A stretch of DNA of 64,000 nucleotides, taken from a virus. The notes under the pieces are model-generated. The model was not told the DNA's origin and searched no databases. It saw nothing but the letters and a program-made list of their open reading frames with translations. This document shows, in pieces, positions 1 to 8,475 of the stretch. Each line of letters starts with the position of its first letter. Position 1 is the stretch's first letter. The stretch spans positions 1 to 64,000 of the IMG/VR virus record IMGVR_UViG_3300034159_000041; one strand, 5' to 3'. The position numbers and the translations under genes were made by a program.

Positions 1-264
1 ATCCGGCTGGGAGGGGATGGGTTCGAGCAGCTTCGCTCAGTGTTCAGAGAACTGATCGGGCGTGATGCAATTGCGCCGAGTGCGCCGAGTGAGTCTATTT
101 CGCAGATGAGCCAAAGCCAGCACGTCGCGGAGTTCGTCGCGGGGGCCAAGTGGTGGGAATACCACAAGACCGGCGCCACGATGTGGCGCTCAGACCAGGA
201 TTTGGCTGAGCAGGAAGCGGTCAGGCGAGCGGCTAGCGCACCTTGCGCTCCCGATCCGTCCTGA
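1..264 (+). CDS. Small phage protein, 5' end cut by the window edge
   Basis: The frame is open from base 1 to the TGA at 262-264, so the true start may lie outside the window; internal starts are GTG 40 and ATG 106. The visible part is a short soluble protein with a WWEY segment. Its last residues (APCAPDPS) nearly match the tail of the next gene (APSSPDPS), reflecting a 30-bp direct repeat at the 3' ends of both genes. No family recognised. It is the end of a rightward unit that converges on the leftward late operon. Confidence 0.55.
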   Translation: MRLGGDGFEQLRSVFRELIGRDAIAPSAPSESISQMSQSQHVAEFVAGAKWWEYHKTGATMWRSDQDLAEQEAVRRAASAPCAPDPS

Positions 265-266
265 CC
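237..266 (+). repeat. Direct repeat copy 1 at the 3' end of the first gene
   Basis: Thirty bases starting CGCACCTT and ending CCGATCCGTCCTGACC, including the stop codon. Copy 2 lies at 496-525 in the next gene and differs at about three positions. It makes two otherwise unlike proteins share a C-terminal AP..PDPS tail. Confidence 0.7.
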
Positions 267-292
267 GTGACCAACAAACACGAGAGAAAACC

Positions 293-523
293 ATGGCAAT
301 GCGAGACTACCGACTGTGCGACGTGTGCGGAAACAAAGCCTTCTATGACGCGCATCTAAACTACGAGCAAGAACGCGACACGCCAAAGGACGAGATGGCG
401 AGGGATTGCGGCTACAAGCTCGACTATCTCGGGGACTGGGCCGTCATTTGCATTGATTGCGCCAAGACCCATAAGACGGTCGTCGTTCCGCTCACCGCAC
501 CTTCCTCTCCCGATCCGTCCTGA
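293..523 (+). CDS. Small zinc-ribbon protein
   Basis: 76 residues with CDVCG near residues 9-13 and CIDC near 53-56, two CxxC pairs typical of a small zinc ribbon. ATG 293 is followed two codons later by another in-frame ATG; a purine-rich GAGAGAAAA precedes it. It is the last rightward gene before the leftward late operon and its 3' end overlaps the opposing gene (stop at 492) by about 32 bp. Function unknown; small phage zinc ribbons often bind nucleic acid or host proteins, but nothing specific is visible. Confidence 0.7.
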   Translation: MAMRDYRLCDVCGNKAFYDAHLNYEQERDTPKDEMARDCGYKLDYLGDWAVICIDCAKTHKTVVVPLTAPSSPDPS

Positions 524-1271
524 CCCTCAGCGCACTGACCGCCCACGCCTCAGCCGCGCCCGTCTTTGACTTGAGGATAAATGCCCAGGATTCCGTCTCG
601 GTGCCCCGCGGCAGGTTGACCGTGCGCTCCTGCGGGTGCGCTCCGGTGCGCCCTGGCACTGCCATCGTGCTCACCCGCTCGACCAGCACGACCTCGCCTG
701 ACGCCTGTCGTTCTCGGACATCGGCCACCGTCACCAACTCCAGGTCGCCATCGGTCTGGATGCGCGGATAGGCGCGCGGCACGTTGCACGTCATTCCCGG
801 AGACAGCGCCATCTTGCCGGTCTTGACGTGCGGGTCGGCCCCCGATTCGATGTCTCCAGCGAGCACTGACAGCCCCGTGGGTGTGGCCACGTACAGCGTC
901 TCGCCATCCCCGAGCACTGTCACCGCGGGAAGCGTCGCAGACGAGAGCGCGAGGGTCTTGGTATTGATGAAGAACAGCAGGCCGCCCGGTAGCGCTTGCG
1001 GCGCAGCGCTCGCCGCCACCCATCCTCCATCGAAGTCAATGCAGTCATCCGTTGCGTTAAGCGACTCGCCCGCGCTGTCGAACAGCAACAGCGCATCGGT
1101 GGTGAACGCCTCAAACCCGCTGCGAAGCGGCCCGCCGTCGATAACGAGTTCATCGTAAAGCCCAACCCCGGTGAGGTCCGCAAAGGTCCATGCCTCATCG
1201 AGCATTTCCGGGAACTCTTCCGCATTGGCAAGCGGGCGCTGTTCCAGTCCGATGGTTGTTGGACAGGTCAT
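492..1271 (-). CDS. Putative virion (tail/tip) protein
   Basis: 259 residues, the last gene of the leftward late operon. The frame is open further upstream, but ATG 1271 overlaps the TGA of the previous gene as ATGA, the pattern used through this operon, and the sequence before it reads as shadow. The protein is beta-rich with short repeats such as LYVATPTGLSVLAG that resemble propeller or sandwich folds. No family recognised. Position after the fibre and SPRY-like genes suggests a tail-tip or virion accessory protein. Confidence 0.75.
   Translation of the reverse strand: MTCPTTIGLEQRPLANAEEFPEMLDEAWTFADLTGVGLYDELVIDGGPLRSGFEAFTTDALLLFDSAGESLNATDDCIDFDGGWVAASAAPQALPGGLLFFINTKTLALSSATLPAVTVLGDGETLYVATPTGLSVLAGDIESGADPHVKTGKMALSPGMTCNVPRAYPRIQTDGDLELVTVADVRERQASGEVVLVERVSTMAVPGRTGAHPQERTVNLPRGTETESWAFILKSKTGAAEAWAVSALRVRTDRERKVR
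496..525 (+). repeat. Direct repeat copy 2
   Basis: Second copy of the 30-bp repeat at 237-266; covers the last codons and TGA of the zinc-ribbon gene and the last codons of the opposing gene. Confidence 0.7.
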
Positions 1272-2002
1272 GTCGGCGTACCATAGATGCGGATACGCAG
1301 CGGGGCGTAGATCGTATCTGGAAGGGCGCTGTTTTCTCCGTGCCAGGTACTTGGACACAGACGAAAATTGACTGTTTCGCCTGCGCCGACCACGCGGTTC
1401 GTTAGCCCAGCAAGCTCAGTGGAAAGGTTGATTGGTGTTGGGAGGGTATTGCCAGCGTCATACCAGCCTTGTCCGACGCTATACTGTGGTAGCAGTTTCA
1501 CATTGAGCGAGTTATTTGCTGCGACTTTAATCCGAATCAATTGCTCACACATTTGCGAGTACGCGGACTGGTTAGACCATTCCCATGTTGGGCACACACC
1601 AATTCCTTGAAGGACTCCTTTTTTCCCACTTCCAAGCAGAATCGGAGGGTTAAGGTCGTTGGTTGCTACTTCGATATGGTTAAGAACAAACGCTGCCCCA
1701 GGATTAGTCCATATAATTCGATTGTTCCATGAGTCATCGTTTGAATACCCCCAAGCGTACAGCCCTTTTGTATCAGCGCTGTTCGGCTGAGGGCTTGATT
1801 TTCCTGGACCAGGACAGCCTGTCCCTCCGGCAGTAGAGCAATCCGATGAGAAATCATTGTAGAACGCAACCCCTGCGGCCGTGCTCCAAACGAACTCACC
1901 GATAATCCCAAGCCCCTCGGTGCAAATGGCCTCAATATCATGCTTCGGCCCGCACGCCTGCGCCAGCGGGAGGTAGCCGTCTGGAATCGTGACAAGACTC
2001 AT
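1268..2002 (-). CDS. Putative tail/fibre-associated protein
   Basis: 244 residues starting MSLVTIPDGYL at ATG 2002, which overlaps the upstream stop (ATGA). It is rich in Asn, Gly, Ser and Trp with several cysteines, like exposed virion proteins. Base composition of about 1480-1880 is clearly more AT-rich than the flanking genes, which suggests module exchange, common in host-range genes. No domain recognised. Confidence 0.75.
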   Translation of the reverse strand: MSLVTIPDGYLPLAQACGPKHDIEAICTEGLGIIGEFVWSTAAGVAFYNDFSSDCSTAGGTGCPGPGKSSPQPNSADTKGLYAWGYSNDDSWNNRIIWTNPGAAFVLNHIEVATNDLNPPILLGSGKKGVLQGIGVCPTWEWSNQSAYSQMCEQLIRIKVAANNSLNVKLLPQYSVGQGWYDAGNTLPTPINLSTELAGLTNRVVGAGETVNFRLCPSTWHGENSALPDTIYAPLRIRIYGTPT

Positions 2003-2760
2003 AGCGCATCATCCAAGGTAAACGTCACCGCATCGCTCAACGTGCACAGCACCGGCACCCACAGCGCCCCGTCGAAGATCCATGTCACCGGCACGGCGTT
2101 GAGTAACTGGCCATCCAGCCACCACTGCACCGACAGCGCATTTTGCGCGATCGCCTGCACCCCGACCCCGATGCGCGTTGGCGTCGCGGCGCCCGCTACC
2201 ACCGTCTCCACCCCATCCATCCAGATCGACCAAACCCCGCCCTCGCGGTACAGCAGTGCGCCCGGATTCGCGCCCTTGCCTGGCTCACTGTCGGTGGCCG
2301 TGAGTACCCCACCCACCCCGAAGCCACCTAGCGTGTCGCCCGCCTCGCTGGCAACGAACTCCCAGTAGGCCCGACAGCCCACGGTCGGCTCCAGGCCCCA
2401 ACGATAGAACACCACGCCAGGGTCGGCATTGGTGGCCCTGGCGCGCGTGCTGTAATAGTTGACGGTGATCGTCGCAGACTTTGGACCAAGGCACCAAGAG
2501 GGCGGCGGCGCAACGAACGGCGGCGGAGAAAACATCTCATGCAGCGTGCTGAATGGCGGCGCCGGCCATGCTCCCGCCGTGATCGACGCGGACGACGCCG
2601 GGCCCCACGAATAGCCGCCAGAAGACGCGCCGCCAGCCGGGACGACGATCATTCCGACCGTCACCATCTGGTCGAACTCGATCACTGCACCCGGCTGGGC
2701 AACCTGCCGCACGTAGGCGATCGTAGCGCCGCCCAGTGGCCCCATCAATGTGCTGCTCAC
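1999..2760 (-). CDS. SPRY/concanavalin-like virion protein
   Basis: 253 residues from GTG 2760 (GTGA overlap with the upstream stop). The middle and C-terminal parts carry a SPRY-like beta-sandwich pattern: YWEF, GGFGVGG, RIGVGVQA and a W-x-DG hairpin. In phages such domains occur in receptor-binding or tip proteins. The next upstream gene has the same type of fold, so two SPRY-like proteins are encoded in tandem. Fold assignment is by pattern only. Confidence 0.7.
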   Translation of the reverse strand: MSSTLMGPLGGATIAYVRQVAQPGAVIEFDQMVTVGMIVVPAGGASSGGYSWGPASSASITAGAWPAPPFSTLHEMFSPPPFVAPPPSWCLGPKSATITVNYYSTRARATNADPGVVFYRWGLEPTVGCRAYWEFVASEAGDTLGGFGVGGVLTATDSEPGKGANPGALLYREGGVWSIWMDGVETVVAGAATPTRIGVGVQAIAQNALSVQWWLDGQLLNAVPVTWIFDGALWVPVLCTLSDAVTFTLDDAL

Positions 2761-3167
2761 GCCGGCACCCCGTTGCGCACGAACTGCGCGACGCCGGCCT
2801 CAGCATCCCAGTACAGCCCCACCACGTCACCGGCCACCAGCGGGGCAGCGCTGCCGACCACGGCCCCGTTGAGGACGAGCCGCCCGTCGCTGAGGTAGTA
2901 GTAGTTGACCGCATCCGCCCGAATGATCGGCCCCGCCGCCCCATCTGAAATGCCAAACGCGACCACCCCCACCACCTCCAGCACCTGCCACACGAACCAG
3001 CGCGGCCCGCGCAGGGTCTCGGGCGGGCTGGTGGTGACCAGCGCATCGTCGGCGAGCACCTGGCCATCGGCTGTTGTCACGGTGGACGAGTCACCCGCCA
3101 CCACCAGATCGAGCGCGCCGGAGGTCGTCGCGAACGCCACCGTGCTTGAGGGCGTCGTGCAACTCAT
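2757..3167 (-). CDS. SPRY-like virion protein
   Basis: 136 residues, ATG 3167 in a TGATG overlap. The whole protein fits a SPRY core: WFVWQVLEVVG, AFGISDG, and the closing GDVVGLYWDAEAG plus VRNG hairpin, close to the G-D-x-I-G-x-x-x-D and F-x-N-G signature. It is likely an exposed virion component that binds a cell-surface ligand; family membership is visible but the ligand is not. Confidence 0.72.
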   Translation of the reverse strand: MSCTTPSSTVAFATTSGALDLVVAGDSSTVTTADGQVLADDALVTTSPPETLRGPRWFVWQVLEVVGVVAFGISDGAAGPIIRADAVNYYYLSDGRLVLNGAVVGSAAPLVAGDVVGLYWDAEAGVAQFVRNGVPA

Positions 3168-3769
3168 CAGGGCGTGAACATCTGGTAGGCGAGCGGGTAG
3201 ACCTGGCCGGCCACGTAGACCTCTGGCGTGACCAGGCGCGACGCCCGCAGCAGGATTGCCGAGCCACCGGCATACTGCTTGGTCGAGTTGTTGGTAATCC
3301 CGACCCCGTAGACCGTTGCCGACACGCCGGCACTGATCGTGATAGTCGCCCGCGTCGTATTGGTCGCCGTCACCCGACTGGTCCCGACCGCCGCGTCAAA
3401 CACGCACTCGGGCCGCGTTGACGCGGTGTAGCCGGTAAACTCGGTGGCGTCGCCACCACTGGCCGCAAACGAGTCACCATCCCAGGCCGCGGTCGGCGTC
3501 GAGTCGCTGGAGAATACAACGAAATACCACGACAGGTCGGCGTTTGACACGACACCAGTTACAAGATCCATGCTCCGCTTCTTTCCTTCCAGCGTCGGCA
3601 TGTTTTTTGAGTATTGCCGCGACAGCCGCACATAGCCGCGCAGGTCCAGCGAGCCGTCCGGCAGCGTCAGCGAGGCCAGCGCCCGCGCCAGCATCTCGGG
3701 ATCGCCTTGCTCGCGCGCCCGGATCAGCGTCGGATGGTCCCACTTCTCATGGGTGAATCGACCGTACAT
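3167..3769 (-). CDS. Putative virion protein
   Basis: 200 residues. Start ATG 3769 is set by a TAATG overlap with the preceding gene; longer in-frame sequence upstream is antisense shadow of that gene. The N-terminus (MYGRFTHEKWDHP) is charged and helical; from residue about 85 the protein is beta-rich with Thr/Ser/Gly repeats like small virion sandwich domains. No family recognised; role inferred from operon position between structural genes. Confidence 0.75.
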   Translation of the reverse strand: MYGRFTHEKWDHPTLIRAREQGDPEMLARALASLTLPDGSLDLRGYVRLSRQYSKNMPTLEGKKRSMDLVTGVVSNADLSWYFVVFSSDSTPTAAWDGDSFAASGGDATEFTGYTASTRPECVFDAAVGTSRVTATNTTRATITISAGVSATVYGVGITNNSTKQYAGGSAILLRASRLVTPEVYVAGQVYPLAYQMFTP

Positions 3770-4719
3770 TAAAGCACCTCCAGCATGGACCCCGGCAGCA
3801 CGCCGGCCGAGGTGGTGAAATCGTCGGCCGCATCCCGAAGGCTGTCGGCGTTGAAGTCGAAGAAGTGAGACATGGAGCCCGGTGTGCGGATCACCCCGGA
3901 CCAGGTGACGCCCGCATCCAGCGCCGTGAACCCGTAGCCGGCGAACGGCTCCGACGCATAGACCGTGACCATCCCCGCAGTGATCACCCCGCCCGGTCGC
4001 ACCTTCCATCCATACCAGGGCGCGCCCCAGTCGCCGGCCGTGATCGGCACCGGATCGAACACCCGCCCGCGCGGGAGTCCAGCGCCAAGCGTGCCCTCAA
4101 AGATGACCGTTTGGCCCCACAATGCGCCGTCCGCAATCGGTTCCCCGCTGGCGTAGTCAGCGGCCCACAGCGCATAGATCGTTCCGGCGTTGTCGGGAGC
4201 GACAACGATTGCCCCCACGCCGAGCGGATGCGTCATCAGCGCCGGTTTGAGCAAGAACTGCACCCCCTGCTTCTGGTAGATCACCCGCAGCACCGCCCCA
4301 TAGGTTACATGGTCCGCGACGGGAAACGCTCCGTCCCAGGTCGCCACCGCCCGCGCCACCACGGCCCCGATCCCGTTGGAGCAGTTCATCCCGACCACCG
4401 CCACGGTTGGGGTATCGGCCGGTCCCCAGAAGACGGGGAGCCCAAACGTACAGGCCGGCACGCCCATCACGGGCGGGCCGATCACCAGCCGCTCCATGTT
4501 CCCATTGACTATCCGCGTGAAGCGCCGCCCGTCTAGCAGCGTTCCGTGCTGCACGAAGAACCCGGCATCGCGTTGCGCCTCAAAGGCGCGGTCCATCAGC
4601 CGTGAGTCCAGCGCAGACGCCCCGAACAACGACCGCACCGGGCTCGGATTACGCAGTACCGAACCCTCGGGACTCATGCGCCGTCGCAAATCCGTGCCTG
4701 GCGGTTTCAGGGCCATCAT
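3769..4719 (-). CDS. Putative virion protein
   Basis: 316 residues, starting at the first of two ATGs (4719) within an ATGA overlap with the upstream stop. It begins with a basic helical segment and continues with a beta-rich body containing many Trp and Gly (WGPADTPT, GAPWYGWKVRPGG). No recognised domain. Its place among structural genes argues for a tail or virion role. Confidence 0.75.
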   Translation of the reverse strand: MMALKPPGTDLRRRMSPEGSVLRNPSPVRSLFGASALDSRLMDRAFEAQRDAGFFVQHGTLLDGRRFTRIVNGNMERLVIGPPVMGVPACTFGLPVFWGPADTPTVAVVGMNCSNGIGAVVARAVATWDGAFPVADHVTYGAVLRVIYQKQGVQFLLKPALMTHPLGVGAIVVAPDNAGTIYALWAADYASGEPIADGALWGQTVIFEGTLGAGLPRGRVFDPVPITAGDWGAPWYGWKVRPGGVITAGMVTVYASEPFAGYGFTALDAGVTWSGVIRTPGSMSHFFDFNADSLRDAADDFTTSAGVLPGSMLEVL

Positions 4720-5510
4720 GCCCCCGCGTAAGAAGCATTCAGCGGTTGCGCACTCGCGCTCATGTTATAGTTGACTGCGGCCAGAAGCGCCTTCAAATGC
4801 TCAGCAAGTGCCCCAGCATAGGCGTAAACGGTCTTTTCGAGCGCCGCGACAAGGAGCGCCTGAATCGCCCTTGCATCGGCCGCCATCTTCTCGGCTTTTT
4901 CAAGCAAGTTTTTATTGTCGGCGTCCCAGAATTTATATGCTTCATCGCGCTCAGCAAGTTGCGCCTTAAACTCATCAAGCTTTTGCGTATAGTAAATTCG
5001 GAGGTCTTCGCGCTGATGGCTTGCTTGAAGCGCGCTTTGCGTCAACGCGGCTGTGTTAATGTCTTGTGCGTACTTCTGATTTATCTGCCTTATAGACGCT
5101 TGCTGTGCCGCATAAGGAAGTCCCATACCGCCCGCTGCCGCTCCTGTTCCAGCATCCCACAGCGCGAGGTCCCGTGCTTGTAGAGCGGCGTCCTGCGAAA
5201 GCGCAAAAGCATCGGTGTAAGCTTGCGTATTTAACAGCGGTCCAGACGGCATTGATGGAGCAGTCAGGGCAACGTAAGGAGACGCTACCAACGTACAAGC
5301 GTAAGTCGCGACATAGGCCGCTACTGCGTCATCAAAAACCGTCCTGATATCCTCAATCGCTGGACCAAGCTGCGCATGAACGCCTTTCGCCATCACGGCA
5401 AAAGCATCGAGCGTATGCCCGAGACTATTCACCATCGCATTTGCATCAAGGTGATAATCGCCCTCTATTTCGTTGAGGTCAGTCCAGCTTGATCCTTCTG
5501 TCCAGCCCAT
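4716..5510 (-). CDS. Helical/coiled-coil virion protein
   Basis: 264 residues, ATG 5510 preceded by a GGGGG ribosome site. The sequence is almost wholly helical with long heptad-like stretches between about residues 125 and 250, Ala-rich and poor in Gly. This could be an internal virion, needle or trimeric stalk protein. The gene is more AT-rich than its neighbours. No family recognised. Confidence 0.75.
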   Translation of the reverse strand: MGWTEGSSWTDLNEIEGDYHLDANAMVNSLGHTLDAFAVMAKGVHAQLGPAIEDIRTVFDDAVAAYVATYACTLVASPYVALTAPSMPSGPLLNTQAYTDAFALSQDAALQARDLALWDAGTGAAAGGMGLPYAAQQASIRQINQKYAQDINTAALTQSALQASHQREDLRIYYTQKLDEFKAQLAERDEAYKFWDADNKNLLEKAEKMAADARAIQALLVAALEKTVYAYAGALAEHLKALLAAVNYNMSASAQPLNASYAGA

Positions 5511-5511
5511 A

Positions 5512-5667
5512 TCAGACCCCCGCTTTCTCAGGAATAAAGCTATTGTCGTCTGGCTTTATCTCAGATAGTTCGGTAATAGGACGGCTGTCAGCAAAGTCAT
5601 CTTCACAGAACAGATAATAATCATCATCTGTTCCTATCATTTCCCAGTCGCTTTTTGTTAAAGTCAT
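5512..5667 (-). CDS. Small acidic protein
   Basis: 51 residues, starting MTLTKSDWEMIG. ATG 5667 follows a GGGGTCTGA that also ends the upstream gene; the stop at 5512 abuts the next start with the same GGGGGTCTGATATG arrangement. Strongly acidic (DDDYYLF, CEDDFADS). The tight operon fit supports it as real. Function unknown. Confidence 0.65.
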   Translation of the reverse strand: MTLTKSDWEMIGTDDDYYLFCEDDFADSRPITELSEIKPDDNSFIPEKAGV

Positions 5668-5668
5668 T

Positions 5669-6886
5669 TCAGACCCCTGCTACCACGATGAACCGCTCGC
5701 CGTCGTGCTCCCATAGCACAATCGACACCTGCTTGCCGGCCACGTCCCAGCGCTGGGACTCCGCCATCGGAGCCAACAGTTGCCCATCTGCGGTCCCGAC
5801 CACCAGCCCATCTTCTGACGCGAACGCTGCGAACGGGAGCCCCTGCTTGAGCAGCGGCAGGCTATCGGCTGGGAGTTTCACGCCGCCGATCGCATAGGTT
5901 CGGTGATCGGCATGGTCGGTGAGCGTCGCTTTCGTGAGGTCCGCCCCGTTGATCCAGACCATCCCCGCCTCGGTCGCCACCCACACCCCGCCCTCCACCC
6001 CGACCGCTCCCAGGATCGGCGCCGGGAGCTGTGTCAGCAATAGTTCAGGGTTATGTAGATGCGAAAACTCTGGATGGCAGATTGCCAGCAAGTCATCCTC
6101 CCACGACACGATGAACCCGCCGCGCGTCGTCAACCCACGGCCTGGCGGGAGCGGGGACAGCCCGATGGTGCGCGCTGGGATACCTGAATTTGGACTGGCT
6201 GTGATCTGCACCGGCAGCAACGCAGGGAGGTAGTCGCCGACCAAAAACGGGAACTTCCGATTAGCCTGGCTACAGTAGGCCCGCACCGACGCACCAGCCG
6301 GCACCTCAGCCACCGTGACAGCGAGCCCCTTGGCCGCGGTCAGCGTCACTACTGCGGATTGCGCACACCCGGACTCAATCCCGTAGGCATCCACGAACGT
6401 CACCGAGACGAGGTAGTTGCCGGTCGGCAGCGCACCATCAATCAGCGTGACCGTGGGCGTCGGGGCTTGCGGCAGCGCGAGAACGGCAACCCCGGACCCG
6501 CTCACATAGCCCGAGCGCGTCCCGTCCGTCCAGCGCAGCAGCCCTTGGTGTGGGGCGAACGCTACCGGCTGGTCGGGCGATACCGTGACGAGGGGCATCG
6601 CGGTGCCCGTCGTGAGGTTGACGCGAAAGAGCGACGCCCCCGCATGGGCGTACAGATCGTCCAGGAACAGCGCCCCCGAGCGCATCCCGGCCAGCACCGC
6701 CAGTGTCTCCAGCCCCGGCCGCGTCTGTACCCGCCCGTCCGCCGACAGCAGGAGGTCCCGGACCTCGCGCACGTACTCCGGTGGAGCGTAACCGTCTTTC
6801 GTAGGGCGCGGCTGGAACGCGGCATGATCCGGTGGCCGGCGCGAGTCTTCCCCGTTCAAGCACGGCAACAGCGGGATCGCATTCAC
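5669..6886 (-). CDS. Putative tail hub / propeller-like virion protein
   Basis: 405 residues from GTG 6886 (GTGA overlap). It starts VNAIPLLPCLNG, then RPGLETLAVL and repeated four-strand-like units (GALFLDDLYAHAG, GGVWVATEAGMVW, EDGLVVGTADGQL) suggestive of a beta-propeller. The layout recalls the P22 gp10 packaged-DNA stabilisation/hub family, which also opens with a short peptide and an RPG-like turn before a propeller. That match is by eye only. Likely closes the portal or forms the tail hub. Confidence 0.6.
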   Translation of the reverse strand: MNAIPLLPCLNGEDSRRPPDHAAFQPRPTKDGYAPPEYVREVRDLLLSADGRVQTRPGLETLAVLAGMRSGALFLDDLYAHAGASLFRVNLTTGTAMPLVTVSPDQPVAFAPHQGLLRWTDGTRSGYVSGSGVAVLALPQAPTPTVTLIDGALPTGNYLVSVTFVDAYGIESGCAQSAVVTLTAAKGLAVTVAEVPAGASVRAYCSQANRKFPFLVGDYLPALLPVQITASPNSGIPARTIGLSPLPPGRGLTTRGGFIVSWEDDLLAICHPEFSHLHNPELLLTQLPAPILGAVGVEGGVWVATEAGMVWINGADLTKATLTDHADHRTYAIGGVKLPADSLPLLKQGLPFAAFASEDGLVVGTADGQLLAPMAESQRWDVAGKQVSIVLWEHDGERFIVVAGV

Positions 6887-7209
6887 CGCCCAGGCGCCCC
6901 CGGCGCGTCGGCGATGATCGCCTCGGCGATGGTGGCAATCCATTCGGGGACCTTGATGTCTTTTCGCCGCATCGTCGCAATCAGGGAACAGCACGCCCAG
7001 ATCGTGCCGAGAAAGCCCCAAAACAGCGTATCTTCGGTGCTTTGGTCCATCTCAAGCCACAGCCTGAGGTTTTGCGTCGTGAACGTCACCACACCCACCA
7101 CGAGCCACCACCAGGACATCGAGCGGACCAGCGGTCTCGCGTCCGGCGCGGCCGTCGCAATCTTTCTTGCCAAGCCGATGACTCCAGGAATTTGACTCAC
7201 GAGACTCAA
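6883..7209 (-). CDS. Putative holin-like membrane protein
   Basis: 108 residues. Start is taken as TTG 7209: AGGAG sits 7 nt upstream and the TTG overlaps the upstream TGA. Two hydrophobic segments are visible, WWWLVVGVVTFTT near residues 33-50 and TLFWGFLGTIWACCSLIATM near 63-82, with a charged tail. Size, two membrane spans and proximity to another membrane protein and to the amidase make a holin plausible; not proven. Confidence 0.55.
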   Translation of the reverse strand: MSLVSQIPGVIGLARKIATAAPDARPLVRSMSWWWLVVGVVTFTTQNLRLWLEMDQSTEDTLFWGFLGTIWACCSLIATMRRKDIKVPEWIATIAEAIIADAPGAPGR

Positions 7210-7757
7210 GGCGTTGCTCCTGTTTTGAAGATCGAACCGACCCACGCAATCCCATATTTCGAGACCACCCAAGCCACCACCGCCGCCGCCGCGATGACCA
7301 ACACCATCGTTGCGCGCGTCATTTTTGATAGATTCGTGGTCGCGGTTTCCGCTTTGGTGGCGGCTAAGTGCGCCTGATCCACCGCGCGACCCGCGACGGA
7401 GCTTCCGTGCATGACGATCGTCATCATCTCTTGATGCTGCGCTTCGTTTTGAGCGCGCGTTGACTTCATTTCAGTCACAATCCCTTTCAGCGCCTCCGTA
7501 TTTTGTTCCATATAGGCGCGCGAGGCTTCGCGATGCTCCGCGAAAATACTGGCAATTTCGTCGGTATGATCCCGACTCATGGCAATGGCTACGCGGATAT
7601 CAGCTAGGTCGCGCTCAAAGCCGTCTTTCCAGCCGCCGATTCTGCGGTTAAAGTCGCCTTGCTTGGCGTTGTGCTCAAACTGCATTGCCCACCGCCCTTC
7701 ATTCGACCGCGCGCAGTCGTCATGAAACGGGCAGTCGGAAATGCTCGGCTCGCTCAA
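7206..7757 (-). CDS. Coiled-coil protein with C-terminal membrane anchor
   Basis: 183 residues. A small CPFHDDCARS cysteine motif at residues 9-18 precedes a long helical stretch (about 40-145) and one C-terminal membrane segment (VLVIAAAAVVAWVVSKYG, about 152-170). The order motif-helix-anchor fits a lysis accessory or injection-related protein; a holin or spanin partner is possible. It overlaps the next gene through TTGA. Confidence 0.65.
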   Translation of the reverse strand: MSEPSISDCPFHDDCARSNEGRWAMQFEHNAKQGDFNRRIGGWKDGFERDLADIRVAIAMSRDHTDEIASIFAEHREASRAYMEQNTEALKGIVTEMKSTRAQNEAQHQEMMTIVMHGSSVAGRAVDQAHLAATKAETATTNLSKMTRATMVLVIAAAAVVAWVVSKYGIAWVGSIFKTGATP

Positions 7758-7760
7758 GAC

Positions 7761-8045
7761 TCAGGCCACTACAGTTGAGTCTGGCACGGTGCAAACCAGA
7801 AACTCCTTGAATCCCGCGAAGGTGCATGTTCCATCTGCCAACTGAGCCAGGCGATCATGAAAGGCGACCTCACCATCAGTGATAGAAAACAGCGCTTTCA
7901 TCGTCGGCAAATTATCATTTGCAGCGGCATGACTCGCCGTTTTTCCTAACGCGGCTAAGGCGTCAATATGCTCTTGCGCTGCTTGAATATGCTTGAGCGC
8001 TTTCAATCCTAGCGCACTCTGCCCGACTTTCGTCATCGCGGCCAT
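7761..8045 (-). CDS. Small helical protein of unknown function
   Basis: 94 residues, helical N-terminal two thirds (KALKHIQAAQEHIDALAALG). It lies between a fibre-associated gene and the lysis-type genes in the late operon. No family recognised. Confidence 0.65.
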   Translation of the reverse strand: MAAMTKVGQSALGLKALKHIQAAQEHIDALAALGKTASHAAANDNLPTMKALFSITDGEVAFHDRLAQLADGTCTFAGFKEFLVCTVPDSTVVA

Positions 8046-8046
8046 G

Positions 8047-8466
8047 TCATTTCCCCTTTGTTAGCGTTTGCAGCGCATCGATTGCGTTGCGTGTTTCTGG
8101 GTCGAGTTTGGCAGCATCTAAGGTTGCCTGCGCTTCACGCATTTCACGTTGCCGCGCAGTAACAGGAAAGATATGCTGCACAAGATGCGCAAAATTTTGC
8201 CTCTCTGCTTCTGCTTCACGTTCAGCGTCGGAACCATTCGGTACTTGATACCAGATACCATCTTGCTCTAGTACCCATTCACTACCAAGTAGGCAGTGAT
8301 CAGATGTCGGTACATGCGCAACATAGCCTGCACTCGCAAGTATCTCGACAGCCAGCGCATCCCCGCCAGTCGCACGCGCAATTAGGGCGGCGGTGTCCTG
8401 GTGGTTGCCAGCGTAGGGTATGAATGGGGGTGGCGGAAGCCTCGTAGATTCGTGTAGGTATAGCAT
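8047..8466 (-). CDS. Putative tail-fibre accessory protein
   Basis: 139 residues, ATG 8466. The N-terminus is proline-rich (PPPPFIP); the C-terminal half is a long charged helix (residues about 80-135). A small gene with a C-terminal helix right after the big fibre gene is typical for fibre-assembly helpers, but no tail-fibre assembly signature is visible. More AT-rich than the head genes. Confidence 0.6.
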   Translation of the reverse strand: MLYLHESTRLPPPPFIPYAGNHQDTAALIARATGGDALAVEILASAGYVAHVPTSDHCLLGSEWVLEQDGIWYQVPNGSDAEREAEAERQNFAHLVQHIFPVTARQREMREAQATLDAAKLDPETRNAIDALQTLTKGK

Positions 8467-8475
8467 TAAAGCACC

